A stretch of 64,000 nucleotides of DNA from Nematopogon swammerdamellus (lineage: Eukaryota > Arthropoda > Insecta > Lepidoptera > Adelidae): the NCBI GenBank assembly GCA_946902875.1, contig OX336344.1, positions 21,039,791 through 21,103,790 on the forward strand, written 5' to 3'. Position numbers and translations under genes: made by a program. The notes beneath the pieces were generated by a model. It was not told the DNA's origin and made no database searches. It was given only the letters and a program-made list of their open reading frames with translations. Of this stretch, positions 22,057 to 32,147 are shown one piece after another. Position 1 is the first letter of the stretch. Each line of letters starts with the position of its first letter.

Positions 22057-22422
22057 CGACCGAATGACCGACCGGTGATTTAAGTATGTGACAATCAAAG
22101 GACGGGTGATTACGAGGAGGGTCATATCTATAGAATTATGCAATGCAGGTAGTAATAGCAGGGTTTTAGTTTTGTTATGGCTCGCTCGATCGCGGTACCC
22201 ATTCTCGCTTCTCAACTGTGTCAAGAACGAATGGTTTTTTGTTTGTTTTATGTTCTGCTCCAGTCCAGCTGTTGGTCAGTACAACCTTGTCTACTCAACT
22301 ATTCTGATCGTTTATCGAAGGGCAGAGGCAAGGATGACTTGATGGTGGATGTTTTTTATTATAATTTTGAATCCAATTTGGAAAGATTGTGTAATTAATA
22401 ACAACGGCGAAAAACATACTGT

Positions 22423-22464
22423 AAATATATTTTCACACACCTATAGGTGTGTGAAAATATATTT
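22423..22464. repeat. Perfect 42-bp palindrome
   Basis: Two 21-bp arms meet with no spacer at 22443/22444 (centre CACACCTATAGGTGTG). Lies in the transporter intron. Confidence 0.95.
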
Positions 22465-22644
22465 AGTTTGAAGTAGAATGCAGAATTTAATCCCCTATGA
22501 TTTAATCTAAACCTAATTTTTATTTATTCTTACGTACTACCTAGTATTACTTATATAAATATAATTATATTTTTCAGGCTTTCATAAATCCTTTTATTTT
22601 TAAATAAAAAATTGCCACATGTTATAATAAGTAATACTAGACAG

Positions 22645-23362
22645 AAAGATAGATAGAAAATTCTTTATTGCTCCAGTAAACATTAAACAGTAACAAATAC
22701 ATTAGAAAATTTACATAAGGCACCAAGTTCACCCGGTGTTATGGGCTGACATCACGGATGTTGTAGGTGACGTAGCCAACCGTGTCAGTTTCAATAAAAA
22801 TAAAAAAAATTATTAGGTGCAAAGGCGGACTTATCCCTTACAGATAGCTTGAGTAGCTTGGTTAAGTGTTATGGGTATTGTATGCACCCACTGTCTTTCA
22901 TGATACAGTCGGTTAGGCCAGTTTGGGAGACGGTGTTTGCACACAACAGAGAATAATCATTGATAATTTGTCTGTTATGAAATAGGGACAATTTCTGTTT
23001 GTGTAAAGTGTCTGTAAAAACAATAAAAGAAAGAAAAGAAATTTTGAGATATTTCTTACAGTCAACCTTTGGATGTTTGAGATTCGAAAATATAGATTAG
23101 GTACTAGGTACTCGTACGTAAGAACAAATATAAATTAGGTTTAGATTGGTTTAAGTTTAAATTGTAAAGAATGGAATGTAGGTAGTAGCAAAGGCTACTA
23201 CCTACATTCCATGTGTTACAATTTCACACACCTAAAGGTTGGCTGTAAGAAATCTCTTCAAGGGATTAGTCCGCCTTTGCACCTCATGTACCTGTATTAT
23301 TATTCATTGTATTATTCTTGTGAAATATTTGTGGAGCAATAAATAATTTTTCTATCTATCTA
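22645..23362. mobile_element. Fold-back element with long inverted arms
   Basis: Outer arms GATAGATAGAAAATTCTTTA and the reverse complement at 23335-23362; inner arms AGGTGCAAAGGCGGACTTAT (22815) and its complement (23258-23280). A further stem TTACAGTCAACCTTTGG pairs with 23232-23250, and 23172-23211 is a hairpin with 18-bp arms. No reading frame. A family A tail sits in the left arm. Confidence 0.75.
22708..22809 (+). mobile_element. SINE family A tail inside the fold-back arm
   Basis: GGCACCAAGTTCACCCGGTG to CAGTTTCAATAAAAATAAA. Confidence 0.9.
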
Positions 23363-23837
23363 GGTACCTAGTTGGACTACTAAGCGTGAAGTTGATATTA
23401 TTAACTTTACCCGCTTCACTTAGCCGTGTTCATAAATTGAGGAACTCTGCTTCGTTTACAGTCTATATTTCCCAACATAAAAGGGCATTAAATAATTTAT
23501 GGTTCACAGAAAAACATTACGTGAACATGACTTGAAATTTTATGTTTACTTAAATTTTCCTGTTTGCAATAATAACGAAGGTTTCAGTCTGAATTGGCGA
23601 AATAATTAAAGCGATTAGCATAAAATTGCACGAGCAATTTACTCATCTCAAAATGTACATTGACGTGTTGTGACGATCAAATTAGTAGGTATTGCAAAAA
23701 AATACAATCAGACCAGCGAAGGTTAAATATTTAACGACTTAGCTTAGGACAAGAAACCGCGTACAGAAATTGCCGTGATATGGCATTTGTAGTAGATAAT
23801 AATACGTTTTGGTGACTACAACAAAACTAAAACTCAC
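23363..23837. other. Intron sequence next to the transporter exon
   Basis: AT-rich, no repeat recognised. The gene's donor GTGAGT lies at 23837-23832 on the minus strand. Confidence 0.6.
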
Positions 23838-24713
23838 CCTATCTGGTACAACTCTCTTGACCTCCTCGACCCTGAAGTATCCGTACAGAAAGCTGAGGAC
23901 ATAGAGCGATGCGGACAGGGAGAAGACGCCGTAGAAGCCGATCTCTCGAACCAAGATACCGCTGAGGGCAGAGCCGACGGGTACGCCGAGGGAATAAAAC
24001 ATGTTGACGACGCCTATCCGGACTGTCCTCTGCTCCTCGGTGGTGACGTCCGCGATGTAGCTGAAGATCCCCATGAACATTGTGAACCAGCCGCCCGTGA
24101 GCGCGGGGAAGATGGCCTCCGTCACCGCTGCCGCCTCGACAGGAAGCTCGTAGAAGAAGTAATTATTGAGTATGAGGCCGACGCTGGTCAAGAATTCTCC
24201 AACGATAGGAAGCAGCATACAGAATTTGCGCCTACCCACTCTGTCGCTGTACGCCCCGAGGAATAGAATGATCGTGCACGGAAGAAAGCTCTGTAAGACC
24301 GTTTTCCATCCGGCGACGAAGGCGACCAGTTTTTGAACTTCTCCTTCTTCGTGGGTGAAGTTTCCCGTGTCGCGGCGGGTTAGAGCGTCGCACACTTCAT
24401 TCGAATACTGAAGATTCACTCGACATGCCTTCTCCAAATACAGGTTCTGTGTCGCCAAGGCCGAGAGAACCGACGGCATCACGTAGAACGCTAGGATCGG
24501 CTCTACGGTTATCAATGACTTTAGGTGTAAATACTTTTTGTACGTCGACTTTTCATGCCACGCCTCCTCAGAATCCTTTTCGTTCATATTGTTGTTTGTG
24601 ATGTAGAGTTCTTTGTTTTTCTTTCGCCTCTCTATGCATTGTTCCGCCATGTCTATTTTCTGGCTGTAAGTCTCTTTTGCTTGAATCTTGCCTTCTGTGT
24701 CCTTGAACGCCAT
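23838..24713 (-). CDS. SLC46/proton-coupled folate transporter-like gene, first coding exon
   Basis: Encodes 292 residues from the ATG. Residues 1-64 form a charged cytosolic N-terminus; about 66-90 the first membrane segment (TVEPILAFYVMPSVLSALAT); 91-127 an outer loop with C97, C108 and the glycosylation sequon N118-F-T; then membrane segments near 128-153, 164-184, 195-222 and 235-280. D157-R-V-G-R-R162 is the DxxGRR loop motif of major-facilitator transporters and is conserved in SLC46 members. The exon ends in phase 0 at AGG/GTGAGT. Proteins of this family move folates, antifolates or other small molecules, often with protons, across the plasma or endolysosomal membrane; the substrate cannot be predicted here. 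Family length is usually ~450-500 residues, so this exon plus the next gives roughly 70%. Confidence 0.92.
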
Positions 24714-24739
24714 TTTGGAATTACGTGTTGTTTATCGAA
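24714..24739 (-). other. 5' UTR part of the transporter exon with upstream 3' splice site
   Basis: On the minus strand, TTTTTCTTTCAG precedes TTCGATAAACAACACG and then the ATG, so at least one non-coding exon should lie further upstream (higher coordinates). Confidence 0.7.
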
Positions 24740-24837
24740 CTGAAAGAAAAATAAAACAATATGAGTTTCTGTTATGCTTGCTAGAGTGGTAAATAAGTTT
24801 ACTAGCGTACTAGAGTACACATAAAAACTATTATATT

Positions 24838-24945
24838 GTACCGTGTGGGGCCGGTACTTCAAAAAAGCCTCAGGTGCACTCCGGGAGTGCCGGCAGAAGT
24901 AAAACAACACCGTAACATTGCTTAAAAAAAATTAATGTTAAATTT
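24838..24945 (+). mobile_element. Family A/B head stub followed by repeat F start
   Basis: ACCGTGTGGGGCCGGTACTT (24840-24859) is the shared SINE head alone. It is followed by GGTGCACTCCGGGAGTGCC, the start of repeat F. Confidence 0.65.
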
Positions 24946-25420
24946 AGTAGAACGGACAGACATGCATTTGTTACGGAACCCTACATTCATTTTGCAGAAC
25001 TTAGTAGAATGGACAGACATAAACGTGTTACGGAACCCTACTTTTATTATAAAATAAGCGTCGGAGGACCTTGGCTGAAAATTTTAAAATTTAGTAGAAC
25101 GGACAGACATGCATTTGTTACGGAACCCTACATTCATTTTGCAGAACTTAGTAGAATGGACAGACATAAATGTGTTACGGAACCCTACTTTTATTATAAA
25201 ATAACCGTCGGAGGACCTTGGTTGAAAATTGTAAAATTTAGTAGAACGGACAGACATGCATTTGTTACGGAACCCTACATTCATTTTGAAATAAATGTTA
25301 AATTTAGTAGAACGGACAGACATGCATTTGTTACGGAACCCTACATTCATTTTGCAGAACTTAGTAGAATGGACAGACATAAACGTGTTACCGAACCCTA
25401 CTTAACAGTTGCACTCCGGG
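24946..25420. repeat. Two-part tandem repeat
   Basis: Alternating short units (TTTAGTAGAACGGACAGAC...) and longer units (CTTAGTAGAATGGACAGAC... with GTCGGAGGACCTTGG) give a higher-order period of ~147 bp; one short unit is doubled near 25300. Both units share GTTACGGAACCCTAC. Frames stay open on both strands, hence repeated peptides such as DRHAFVTEPY, but this follows from the repeat and is not evidence of a gene. Confidence 0.9.
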
Positions 25421-25579
25421 AGTGCCGGCAGATCCCGTAAGTTAGAGTGGCAACTTAACCTTTAATGCAATGACTTAAGGTTTCATTTTAAAAATGACGC
25501 TGACGCGATGTCGCGATGTCGCGAGTTATACATTTTTTACCCACCTAAAAAAGTGCCAAGCGCCGCTAAAGAAGTTTTC
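25408..25579. repeat. Dispersed repeat F
   Basis: GTTGCACTCCGGGAGTGCC to AAGTGCCAAGCGCCGCTAAA, same modules as 10080-10600. Confidence 0.7.
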
Positions 25580-25884
25580 ACTTCAAAAAGAATAGCCCCA
25601 CTGTATCTCTGCCCGTGTGTGTCGTAAAAGGCGACTAAGGGATATGACTCCCTTCTTAAATTACTAGGTGGTAGGGTTTAACCCGCCCGGGTTGGTACCA
25701 CCGCACTGAATGAAAGGTCGGTCGAAACGCCTATGTAAAAAGTTTGTGTTTTCCGTCCAGTTCAGTGTAGCCGGCACGACCGAAGGGAAGCACTGACGTG
25801 GCACCAAATTAAACCGGTGTTATGGGCTGACATCACGGCTGTTGTAGGTGATGTAGCCAACCGTGCCAGTTTCCATAAAAAAAA
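25580..25884 (+). mobile_element. SINE family A, head + body form
   Basis: CTTCAAAAAGAATAGCCCC to CATAAAAAAAACC; the outermost head bases are lost. Confidence 0.9.
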
Positions 25885-26346
25885 CCCCGATTGTTTACTT
25901 ACTAGTAACAATGTAATATGTAACTAACTTTTACAAAACAAAAAATGATCGGTGTAACAAGGAGGATGACATTTGCCACTTGCTGATGGAGTGTGGTCAG
26001 AACGAGGAATTTCGAATGGAATTGTAGACGTCCCTTAGGGTGGACAGACTCAATTTGTTTTTTATTTATTAGTATGCATTGTTGGCGAGACCAAGTAAGA
26101 CGGATGTGTTGAATTTCGTTGAGCGTTCTCTATCCCTTAGGAACTCTGGGCCCTAAGGGATAGAGAAGATGGGTACTATGGAGCTGATATTAACAAATGA
26201 TTGTTAAAAATAAGAAAAATATTAAATCTCCCGGTAAGTACTTGAGTTTATAATAATATTTTTTATCGATACTGAAGTAAATACCTACTATCTATTAAAT
26301 CCACGCTACTAGCAAAAATGTTGTTATGTGTAGTTACAGTCACACC
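25885..26346. other. Unassigned sequence
   Basis: Includes an inverted pair around CTATCCCTTAGG/CCTAAGGGATAG (26130-26165). No gene recognised. Confidence 0.4.
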
Positions 26347-26822
26347 CATAGGCGCCGACTACGTGGGTGCTCGGGGGCTCCAGCACCCACGAGGGGTGAG
26401 TAGTGGGTGCGGAGCACCCACGACGATAGATATAAAAACTGATCAGTAATAGGATTTGAGCTACGATAAAAGTGCCTTATTTACTTACAAGCCTTTGAGC
26501 GGCCACATTTATACATTCGCACTAGTGGCGCGACGAATAGCGAACGTTATAGTAGTTACTCCTATATTATTCTATACCATGCAATAGAATATAGGAGCAC
26601 TACATGCGTAGGTACATCGTGCGAATGTGTCAATGCGGCAAATGCAAAACATTGTGCGAACGTTTTGCGAATCCATGCTGCCGGGTGCCGGGAGAATTAA
26701 TGAAAAATTGGAGAAGCATATGTCCAGCAGTGGACGGCAACACGTTGACGATGATGATGATTGTTCAATAAAAAAAAAATTGCATGAGCACCCACGAGGA
26801 TTTCTAAAAGTCGGCGCCCCTG
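26347..26822. mobile_element. hAT-like non-autonomous element
   Basis: The left end CATAGGCGCCGACT and the complement of the right end CAGGGGCGCCGACT, then GTGGGTGCTC on both sides, form imperfect terminal repeats. Flanks GTCACACC and GACACCGT are not an exact duplication. No transposase frame. Confidence 0.65.
26690..26770 (+). mobile_element. RTE-type LINE 3' end, nested
   Basis: CATATGTCCAGCAGTGGAC followed by GATGATGATGAT, as at 6783-6878. Confidence 0.55.
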
Positions 26823-27039
26823 GACACCGTTCACCGACTCGTGATAAGTAATTTCGATTTAACTACTAGCGAGTTGACGTTGAGTCGACGCGATATTTTT
26901 TGTTATAACAATAATGTAACTCGTAGTTTATGTTCCAGCTTTGCATACAGTTGGTAAGGCGCAAGACAGAAATATCAAGATTGACGACAAATAAATAAAG
27001 GTAAATAAACATTAAATATAACAAACCGTGTACCGTGCC

Positions 27040-27390
27040 GAACCGTGTGGGGCCGGTACTTAAAAAGAATAGCCCCACTGCATCTCTCCCCGTGCATGTC
27101 GCAAGAGGCGACTAAGGGATAAGGACAAGATACTGCGCTAAAAAGCGATAGGCTAGCCACTTCTCACCTTGGCGCAGTCCTTCCACCTAGTCATGCAGCA
27201 GGTGGGTTCTTCGTGTCTTACTTGCTGCTTGATAGTTGTCTTGTCCGTATACTGTGCTAAACGTGGTGGTCGGTGTTGTGCTGTAATTTACCAGAGTCCT
27301 TATAGCACAACACCGATGATTACTCTGCTTACCCTGGTTGTCGGGATACAGCGTGTGTTATGTATGTGTGTGTATGTATGTATAACAAAC
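27040..27390 (+). mobile_element. SINE family B, full length
   Basis: ACCGTGTGGGGCCGGTACTT head, then GACTAAGGGATAAGGACAAG, the B body with both hairpin arms (GGTCGGTGTTGTGCTG and AGCACAACACCGA), and a TATG/TGTG tail. Confidence 0.9.
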
Positions 27391-27398
27391 AACCTTTT

Positions 27399-27602
27399 AT
27401 ATGGATAAAAATGAACTGAAAAGTTAAAAAATAAATGTATTCCAATTTGAAACCAGCCACTTTCTCAATGTTTTACAGTTTTCAAATAAAAGCGTGTTAC
27501 AACCTCTTTTCCACTCCTGCTGTCAAATTCAAAACGGCCTTACATTTGAAAACTGTAAAAAATGGAGAAATAAAACGTTAGTAGTTCATTTTTATCAATA
27601 TG
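27399..27602. mobile_element. Fold-back MITE
   Basis: Arms GATAAAAATGAACT (27404-27417 and complement 27583-27597) and a second inner pair around TTTACAGTTTTCAAAT (27471-27486 and complement 27545-27559). No frame. Confidence 0.7.
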
Positions 27603-27659
27603 AAAGCTTGGTTTTAAAATATGTTTTGTTTACGTTTATTTATAATTAACTTCTTAGTA

Positions 27660-27945
27660 TTGTATGATGGCAAAAACGTCATCTAGGACTAGAGTACTTC
27701 TGAAGACAAATCAAACGAGCCCAAACTCGATGGGGTTACGTCGTTTCGTTACAGATTTCCTGTGGCCACGTTCCGGCTCCATCATCAGACCAGCCTGCTA
27801 TGACATCATTATATTGCATTGTCATCCGATTTACATATGTATGCAAAATATCAGCTCAATAGAACACCGGGAAGTGGGTCAAATTTAACTTGTAAGATTA
27901 GATTCCCACAGACACGGGGACAGGTGAAACTAAATAAATAAAAGC
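27660..27945. repeat. Dispersed lepidopteran repeat
   Basis: Contains CTCCATCATCAGACCAGC, TACATATGTATGCAAA and CGGGAAGTGGGTCAAATT, ending CAGGTGAAACTAAATAAA. I recognise this word order as a common lepidopteran repeat, but its class is unclear to me. Confidence 0.5.
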
Positions 27946-28380
27946 TATATTATTATAATATAGCTATATATAAAAGTATTGTATTGTTTTGTATTGTATT
28001 GTTTATTGATCATTCATACGGCAGTTAGACTGCGCTCGAACTTGTCACAATTTGTTCTATCCGGTTCGATTACACCCACGAAGAAGAACCGACAAGACAC
28101 TTCGCGGGGTATTTTTTTAAACATATTTTTACAAGTATTTAGTGACTAGCCACATAATAACACCGCCCATAGTCCATCTGAAACACAGCTTGAGAGCAAG
28201 ATTAACAATTTTGCTGAGAATTCTGACTACAAAGACTTATTTATTAAGTGAATCAGGTGTAAAGAGCCTTTGTAGGTGTAAAGAGCCATTATATAATCTA
28301 ATACTATTACAAAAAAGTTTTAAAAAACATAAAACCGACTTCCTAAAAAAAGTAAAACTAAAAAACTATTTAAAATAAAA
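27946..28380. other. Unassigned AT-rich sequence with TTGTA simple repeat
   Basis: A TATTG-type simple repeat is near 27975-28010. No gene supported; the frame at 28142-28378 has no recognisable domain. Confidence 0.4.
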
Positions 28381-28389
28381 ATATAAAAA

Positions 28390-28460
28390 CCGCCTTCAAA
28401 AATATATGAAATAAAAACCTAAAAAAAAAACGAACCCTAGAGTTGAAGGCGGTGCTAAAA
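28390..28460. repeat. CCGCCTTCAA hairpin element, partial
   Basis: AAACCGCCTTCAAAAATATA ... CCCTAGAGTTGAAGGCGGTG: inner stem ACCGCCTTCAA with its complement. The same sequence forms a much longer palindrome at 63337-63457. Confidence 0.7.
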
Positions 28461-28484
28461 AGGCTACACAAAGGTCGTATGCGG

Positions 28485-28640
28485 GGGTAGCGAATGCCAT
28501 GCCGGCCTAACAGGTGCCCTGTGCAACATGCTCCTCTTGAAGAACCCGAGACTGTACTTGGGGGGAAATATATGAGCAGGAAGAGCGTTCCAGAGTTTAC
28601 CGGTTCTTAGGAAAGATCTGCAGAATCAGTTAGTACGCGA
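28485..28640 (-). pseudogene. LINE L1 3' coding fragment
   Basis: The reverse strand matches 35285-35440 (ACCGGTAAACTCTGGAA, CATATATTTCCCCCCAAG). Confidence 0.8.
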
Positions 28641-28706
28641 CCGCATACCCTGCCCGGTGCGCGTGGTGCGGAGGTGGAAAGGGGGCGGCGGGATCGCGTA
28701 ATAATC

Positions 28707-28832
28707 AACATCGAGTTTTAGAAAGAGATAACCCGGTTGTAGAGCGTCGTCCCTGTCGCACGAACTCGCACGTCTCTGTGCGACAGGGACGACGCTCTAC
28801 AACCGCATTGTCTCTTTCTGAAGCTCGATGTT
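28707..28832. repeat. Near-perfect palindrome, 55-bp arms, 16-nt loop
   Basis: AACATCGAGTTTTAGAAAG ... GTAGAGCGTCGTCCCTGTCG on the left pairs with 28778-28832. It ends near TTACTGCCCGCTACTGTAC, the terminal sequence of repeat H (63262-63830). Confidence 0.9.
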
Positions 28833-28859
28833 CATGATTTACTGCCCGCTACTGTACGA

Positions 28860-29330
28860 CCTATTTTAAAGTTGCTAACGAGACCTAAGTATTGACATTC
28901 GATGATGCACGGATATTGTGAATGCCATGCCGGCTGATAGAAGTGTTGGAATTACCGGGGGTTTTTCAAAGACGCGCCAGTTTAGATAATACTGAAAACG
29001 TGTCTTATCATACCTGTATATAGCTAAACCTATTTCTGATAACTTCTTATAAAAGGAAACGTGACTGTATGTATGTTTGAAGTAAAATGCGGAAATACTG
29101 AAAATATAGCTGTTTGCACCAATGGAAAGATTAGTTCTTGAGGCTCAATATACATATGCTATTTACATATATACAATCACGCTAAATAGTCTTAGGGCTG
29201 AGCAGTATCAAAGAAAGATATTATGGAAGGGAGGGAGAGAGAGAGAGAAAGAGAATATAAGAGAAGCGATCATTTATTATCATATTTGGTTTAAATGTGT
29301 TTTATTTCAATATAAGTAAATATATGAAGA
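28860..29330. other. Unassigned; purine-rich GA stretch near 29230-29262
   Basis: No gene or repeat recognised apart from the GA tract. Confidence 0.4.
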
Positions 29331-29365
29331 AGAATATGTGTCATTATGGCGGATATAACAACAAA

Positions 29366-29720
29366 TAAAAAAAAAGAAAATGTTAAAAATTAAGGGGGGC
29401 TCCCATACAACAAACGTGCAAAAAATCTATTAGTCAAGCTACTGAATAATAGATGGCGCCACAGGCTTTTATACATTGCATTGTTGAAAGACAAAAGATA
29501 GGCGGATATTATCCGCTCAATTGCCAACGGCCTCATTGAGGTGCTGTCATTTTCCCACCGTCAATTGCTATCGACCTCATTGAGGTTTCTCTCCGATTTC
29601 TCTTCTCTCTAGGCAACTTGAGCGGTTATTGATAGCGGATAGATACATAAAGAAAATGTTAAAAATTAAGGGGGGCTCCCATACAACAAACGTGACAAAA
29701 AATCTATTAGTCACGCTATT
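29366..29720. repeat. 65-bp direct duplication flanking a small inverted-repeat element
   Basis: GAAAATGTTAAAAATTAAGG ... CTATTAGTCA occurs at ~29372 and ~29653. Between them, ATCCGCTCAATTGCC (29511) and the complement of GGCAACTTGAGCGG (29612) form imperfect ends, with two CCTCATTGAGGT palindromes inside. Confidence 0.6.
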
Positions 29721-29759
29721 ACGAAATCAATTATAATAACCATGAAAAAAAAAACTAAA

Positions 29760-29911
29760 ATTATCACCTATTAAATAAAAAAAATTTCATCCATATCCGC
29801 CGAACCGTACCCAAACCACTAGCCGCGTTAAATTAAAATAAATACTGGTTTAAATTGAATTTGCTATTAAACGGGATCTACCGCGAGCGAAGCTGCGGGC
29901 AAAAGTTAGTA
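29760..29911 (+). mobile_element. Helitron 3' end
   Basis: ACCGCGAGCGAAGCTGCGGG then CAAAAGTTAGTAA. The 5' limit is uncertain. Confidence 0.6.
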
Positions 29912-30059
29912 ATAAATAACCTATAATTCATTCTTCTGTCTGACCAATTGACACGTTTGACATGTTCAGACAGTTTGTATACTCTATGGTTTCTGTTAAT
30001 TGTTTCTTGAAATATTTATTTAGGCACGTTTAAGGTTGCATTAACTACTTCAGTCCGAG

Positions 30060-30690
30060 GCTCGAATTCGGTCGGTAGTCCAGGAAACGAGGAAATTCCT
30101 TGTATGGGCTCTTCGGACTAATTCCTCTGTCGCTGAAACTTTGCAGTGTGATAGAGTAGGGTTTAAAATATACGTTTGACAAATTATCTAGGATTTTTGA
30201 TGTTTGGAAGTTAGGTATTAAAATGAATGAATGCCTAAAAATGAAAATCGCTTATAACTGCTGATGAAAAATTGCTCCGTCCGAAATTCCTTCGGTATAT
30301 GATATTATATATTAATAAGAGTTTATATTAACATTATCTAGGAAAATTTCGATTTCGAATAGGCAGAAATTTGAAAATATCTATTTTGTATCACAACTTC
30401 TTCAGAAAAATTGCTCTGTCAATTTTAATTTTTTTATATGTCTTAATTTATTTAAATATATCGCTTTTGACAATTATCTAGGAAATTTTTCATATCGATC
30501 ACACCTTTACAGATTTTCGGCAATAATTCGCTGTGAAAAATTGCTCCGTCCGAAATTCCTTCGGAATATGATATTATATATTAATAAGAGTATACATACA
30601 ACATTATCTAGGAAAATTTCGATTTCGAATAGGCAGAAATTTGAAAATACCTATTTTGTATCACAACTTCTTCAGAAAATTTACCATATA
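30060..30690 (+). repeat. Repeat G, copy 1, with internal ~269-bp tandem repeat
   Basis: The block from AAAAATTGCTCCGTCCGAA (30268 and 30537) is repeated. The flanking part (TTCCTCTGTCGCTGAAAC...TTTGATGTTTGG) matches 45740-45880 in reverse. No coding capacity seen. Confidence 0.85.
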
Positions 30691-31006
30691 AATGCCAAAA
30701 GGCACCAACCCACAAATTGGTTAAAAATGAGTTAAATATACCAATCGAGAGCTAATTAACCCTCTATTTTTTGCAGAAAAGACCCAGGCAGGTTACTTGG
30801 TATGATACTAATAGGTTTCTACACATTCGTCTAAGAACCATCCGCCCAATTGAGGTATATCGCAACAGCAGAAAATAATTATGCTACTTGGTACTAGCTA
30901 ACTGGTCAGATTTTTTTTTTTGCGTAAAAGATCCAAGCGAGATGGACTTTTTTGTTTTTAATGAAGTACGCTAAAAGTATTTATCAAAACAGAGCCAAGA
31001 TATCTG

Positions 31007-31134
31007 GTTCTTTTTGGCATTATATAATAAAAACAAACTGTATATCGCAAAGTGGAACCAATTTATGTGGTTCTTTTTGGCATTTATAATAAAAACAAGC
31101 GGTATATTGCAAAAATGGAATCAATTTATGTGGT
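31007..31134. repeat. Tandem duplication, ~63 bp, two copies
   Basis: GGTTCTTTTTGGCATT... and CAATTTATGTGGTT recur once. Confidence 0.85.
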
Positions 31135-31595
31135 TGGTTTGCCTTTGGGGACCTATAGTGAGTCTTATTTCATTGGAAATAAGAGTTCTTTTTCTAAAAA
31201 TAAAATCAAACATGTCTACGTTCTATGAAACAGAACGCCTAATAATAAATAAGTTCAGTTCAGTTCACTACCGCGACGAATGTGTCAGTTCACGACCGCG
31301 AAGTAAAGTAAATTGCTGTTTTCGAGGTGGCTCAATGTACCTACTACGTAGTGATCGCGACATATCGTCAGAGTGTAGTTCGACGTCGTCGTCCAAGCAG
31401 GTGCCTACGCCGCGCCGCCTAACGTAACCATTGAAGATAGAATAGAATAGAATAGAATATTTATTTGTATAACATATACAAGTCAAAAACTAACATTCAC
31501 ACATTTTAAAATTTTTCTATTTAGAAAATAAAATAATATGAAACATAATAAATGAATCCTATTAAAATTAAAATTATTAATAATATAAATCCGAT
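31135..31595. other. Unassigned; contains an ATAGA pentamer tract
   Basis: 31431-31460 is an (ATAGA)n tract leading into ATTTATTTG, resembling the end of a retroposon. The GC-richer part before it (31265-31425) is unassigned. Confidence 0.4.
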
Positions 31596-32147
31596 ATAAA
31601 AGTCACACGTGCCTCCTGGGTGGTGCCAAATGAACAGCAATCAGCGTGTGACAGATCTTCGGATCGGCTGGGTTCGCCACCACACCCCGGGAGAAACAAT
31701 TACACCGGCATAACAGTTCGCTGTGTTCCGGTGTACTTCCCGGGGACCCAGTAGCAGGTGGGGTTGGCTGTGGTGAGGAGTAGGCCAGTGATCCCGACGC
31801 GGATTCGCTGTTCAGAGGTGACGCATCGACACGGTTGACAGGGAGACCCGGTTAAACGGTTATTCCGCTGGCCGCCCGCCGGGTAGTACAGGAGCCCAAT
31901 CGCGTCTAACCAACGCGAGAGGCTGCCCCGGTCAACCAGCACATAATCCCGGAGTGGTCCGTCGTGCCGGTTGGTGACCGGAGTAGGGGTTCCAGCGGCC
32001 ACTTCCGGGGGGGACCGGGGGCCTTTCCGTCTTCCGTGTCGGCGCAACACTAACCTGAGTAGTAAGCGATGAAGCTAGGGTCCACGCTTTGCCCGTGAAT
32101 CACCACAGCCACCCTTTCATGCTCTTTCCCTCCCTCTTACAAAAATC

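Noticed and set aside
25009..25440. 143-codon protein with repeated DRH.VTEPY motifs
   Set aside because: Coding appearance comes from a tandem DNA repeat; the other strand is equally open and there is no domain.
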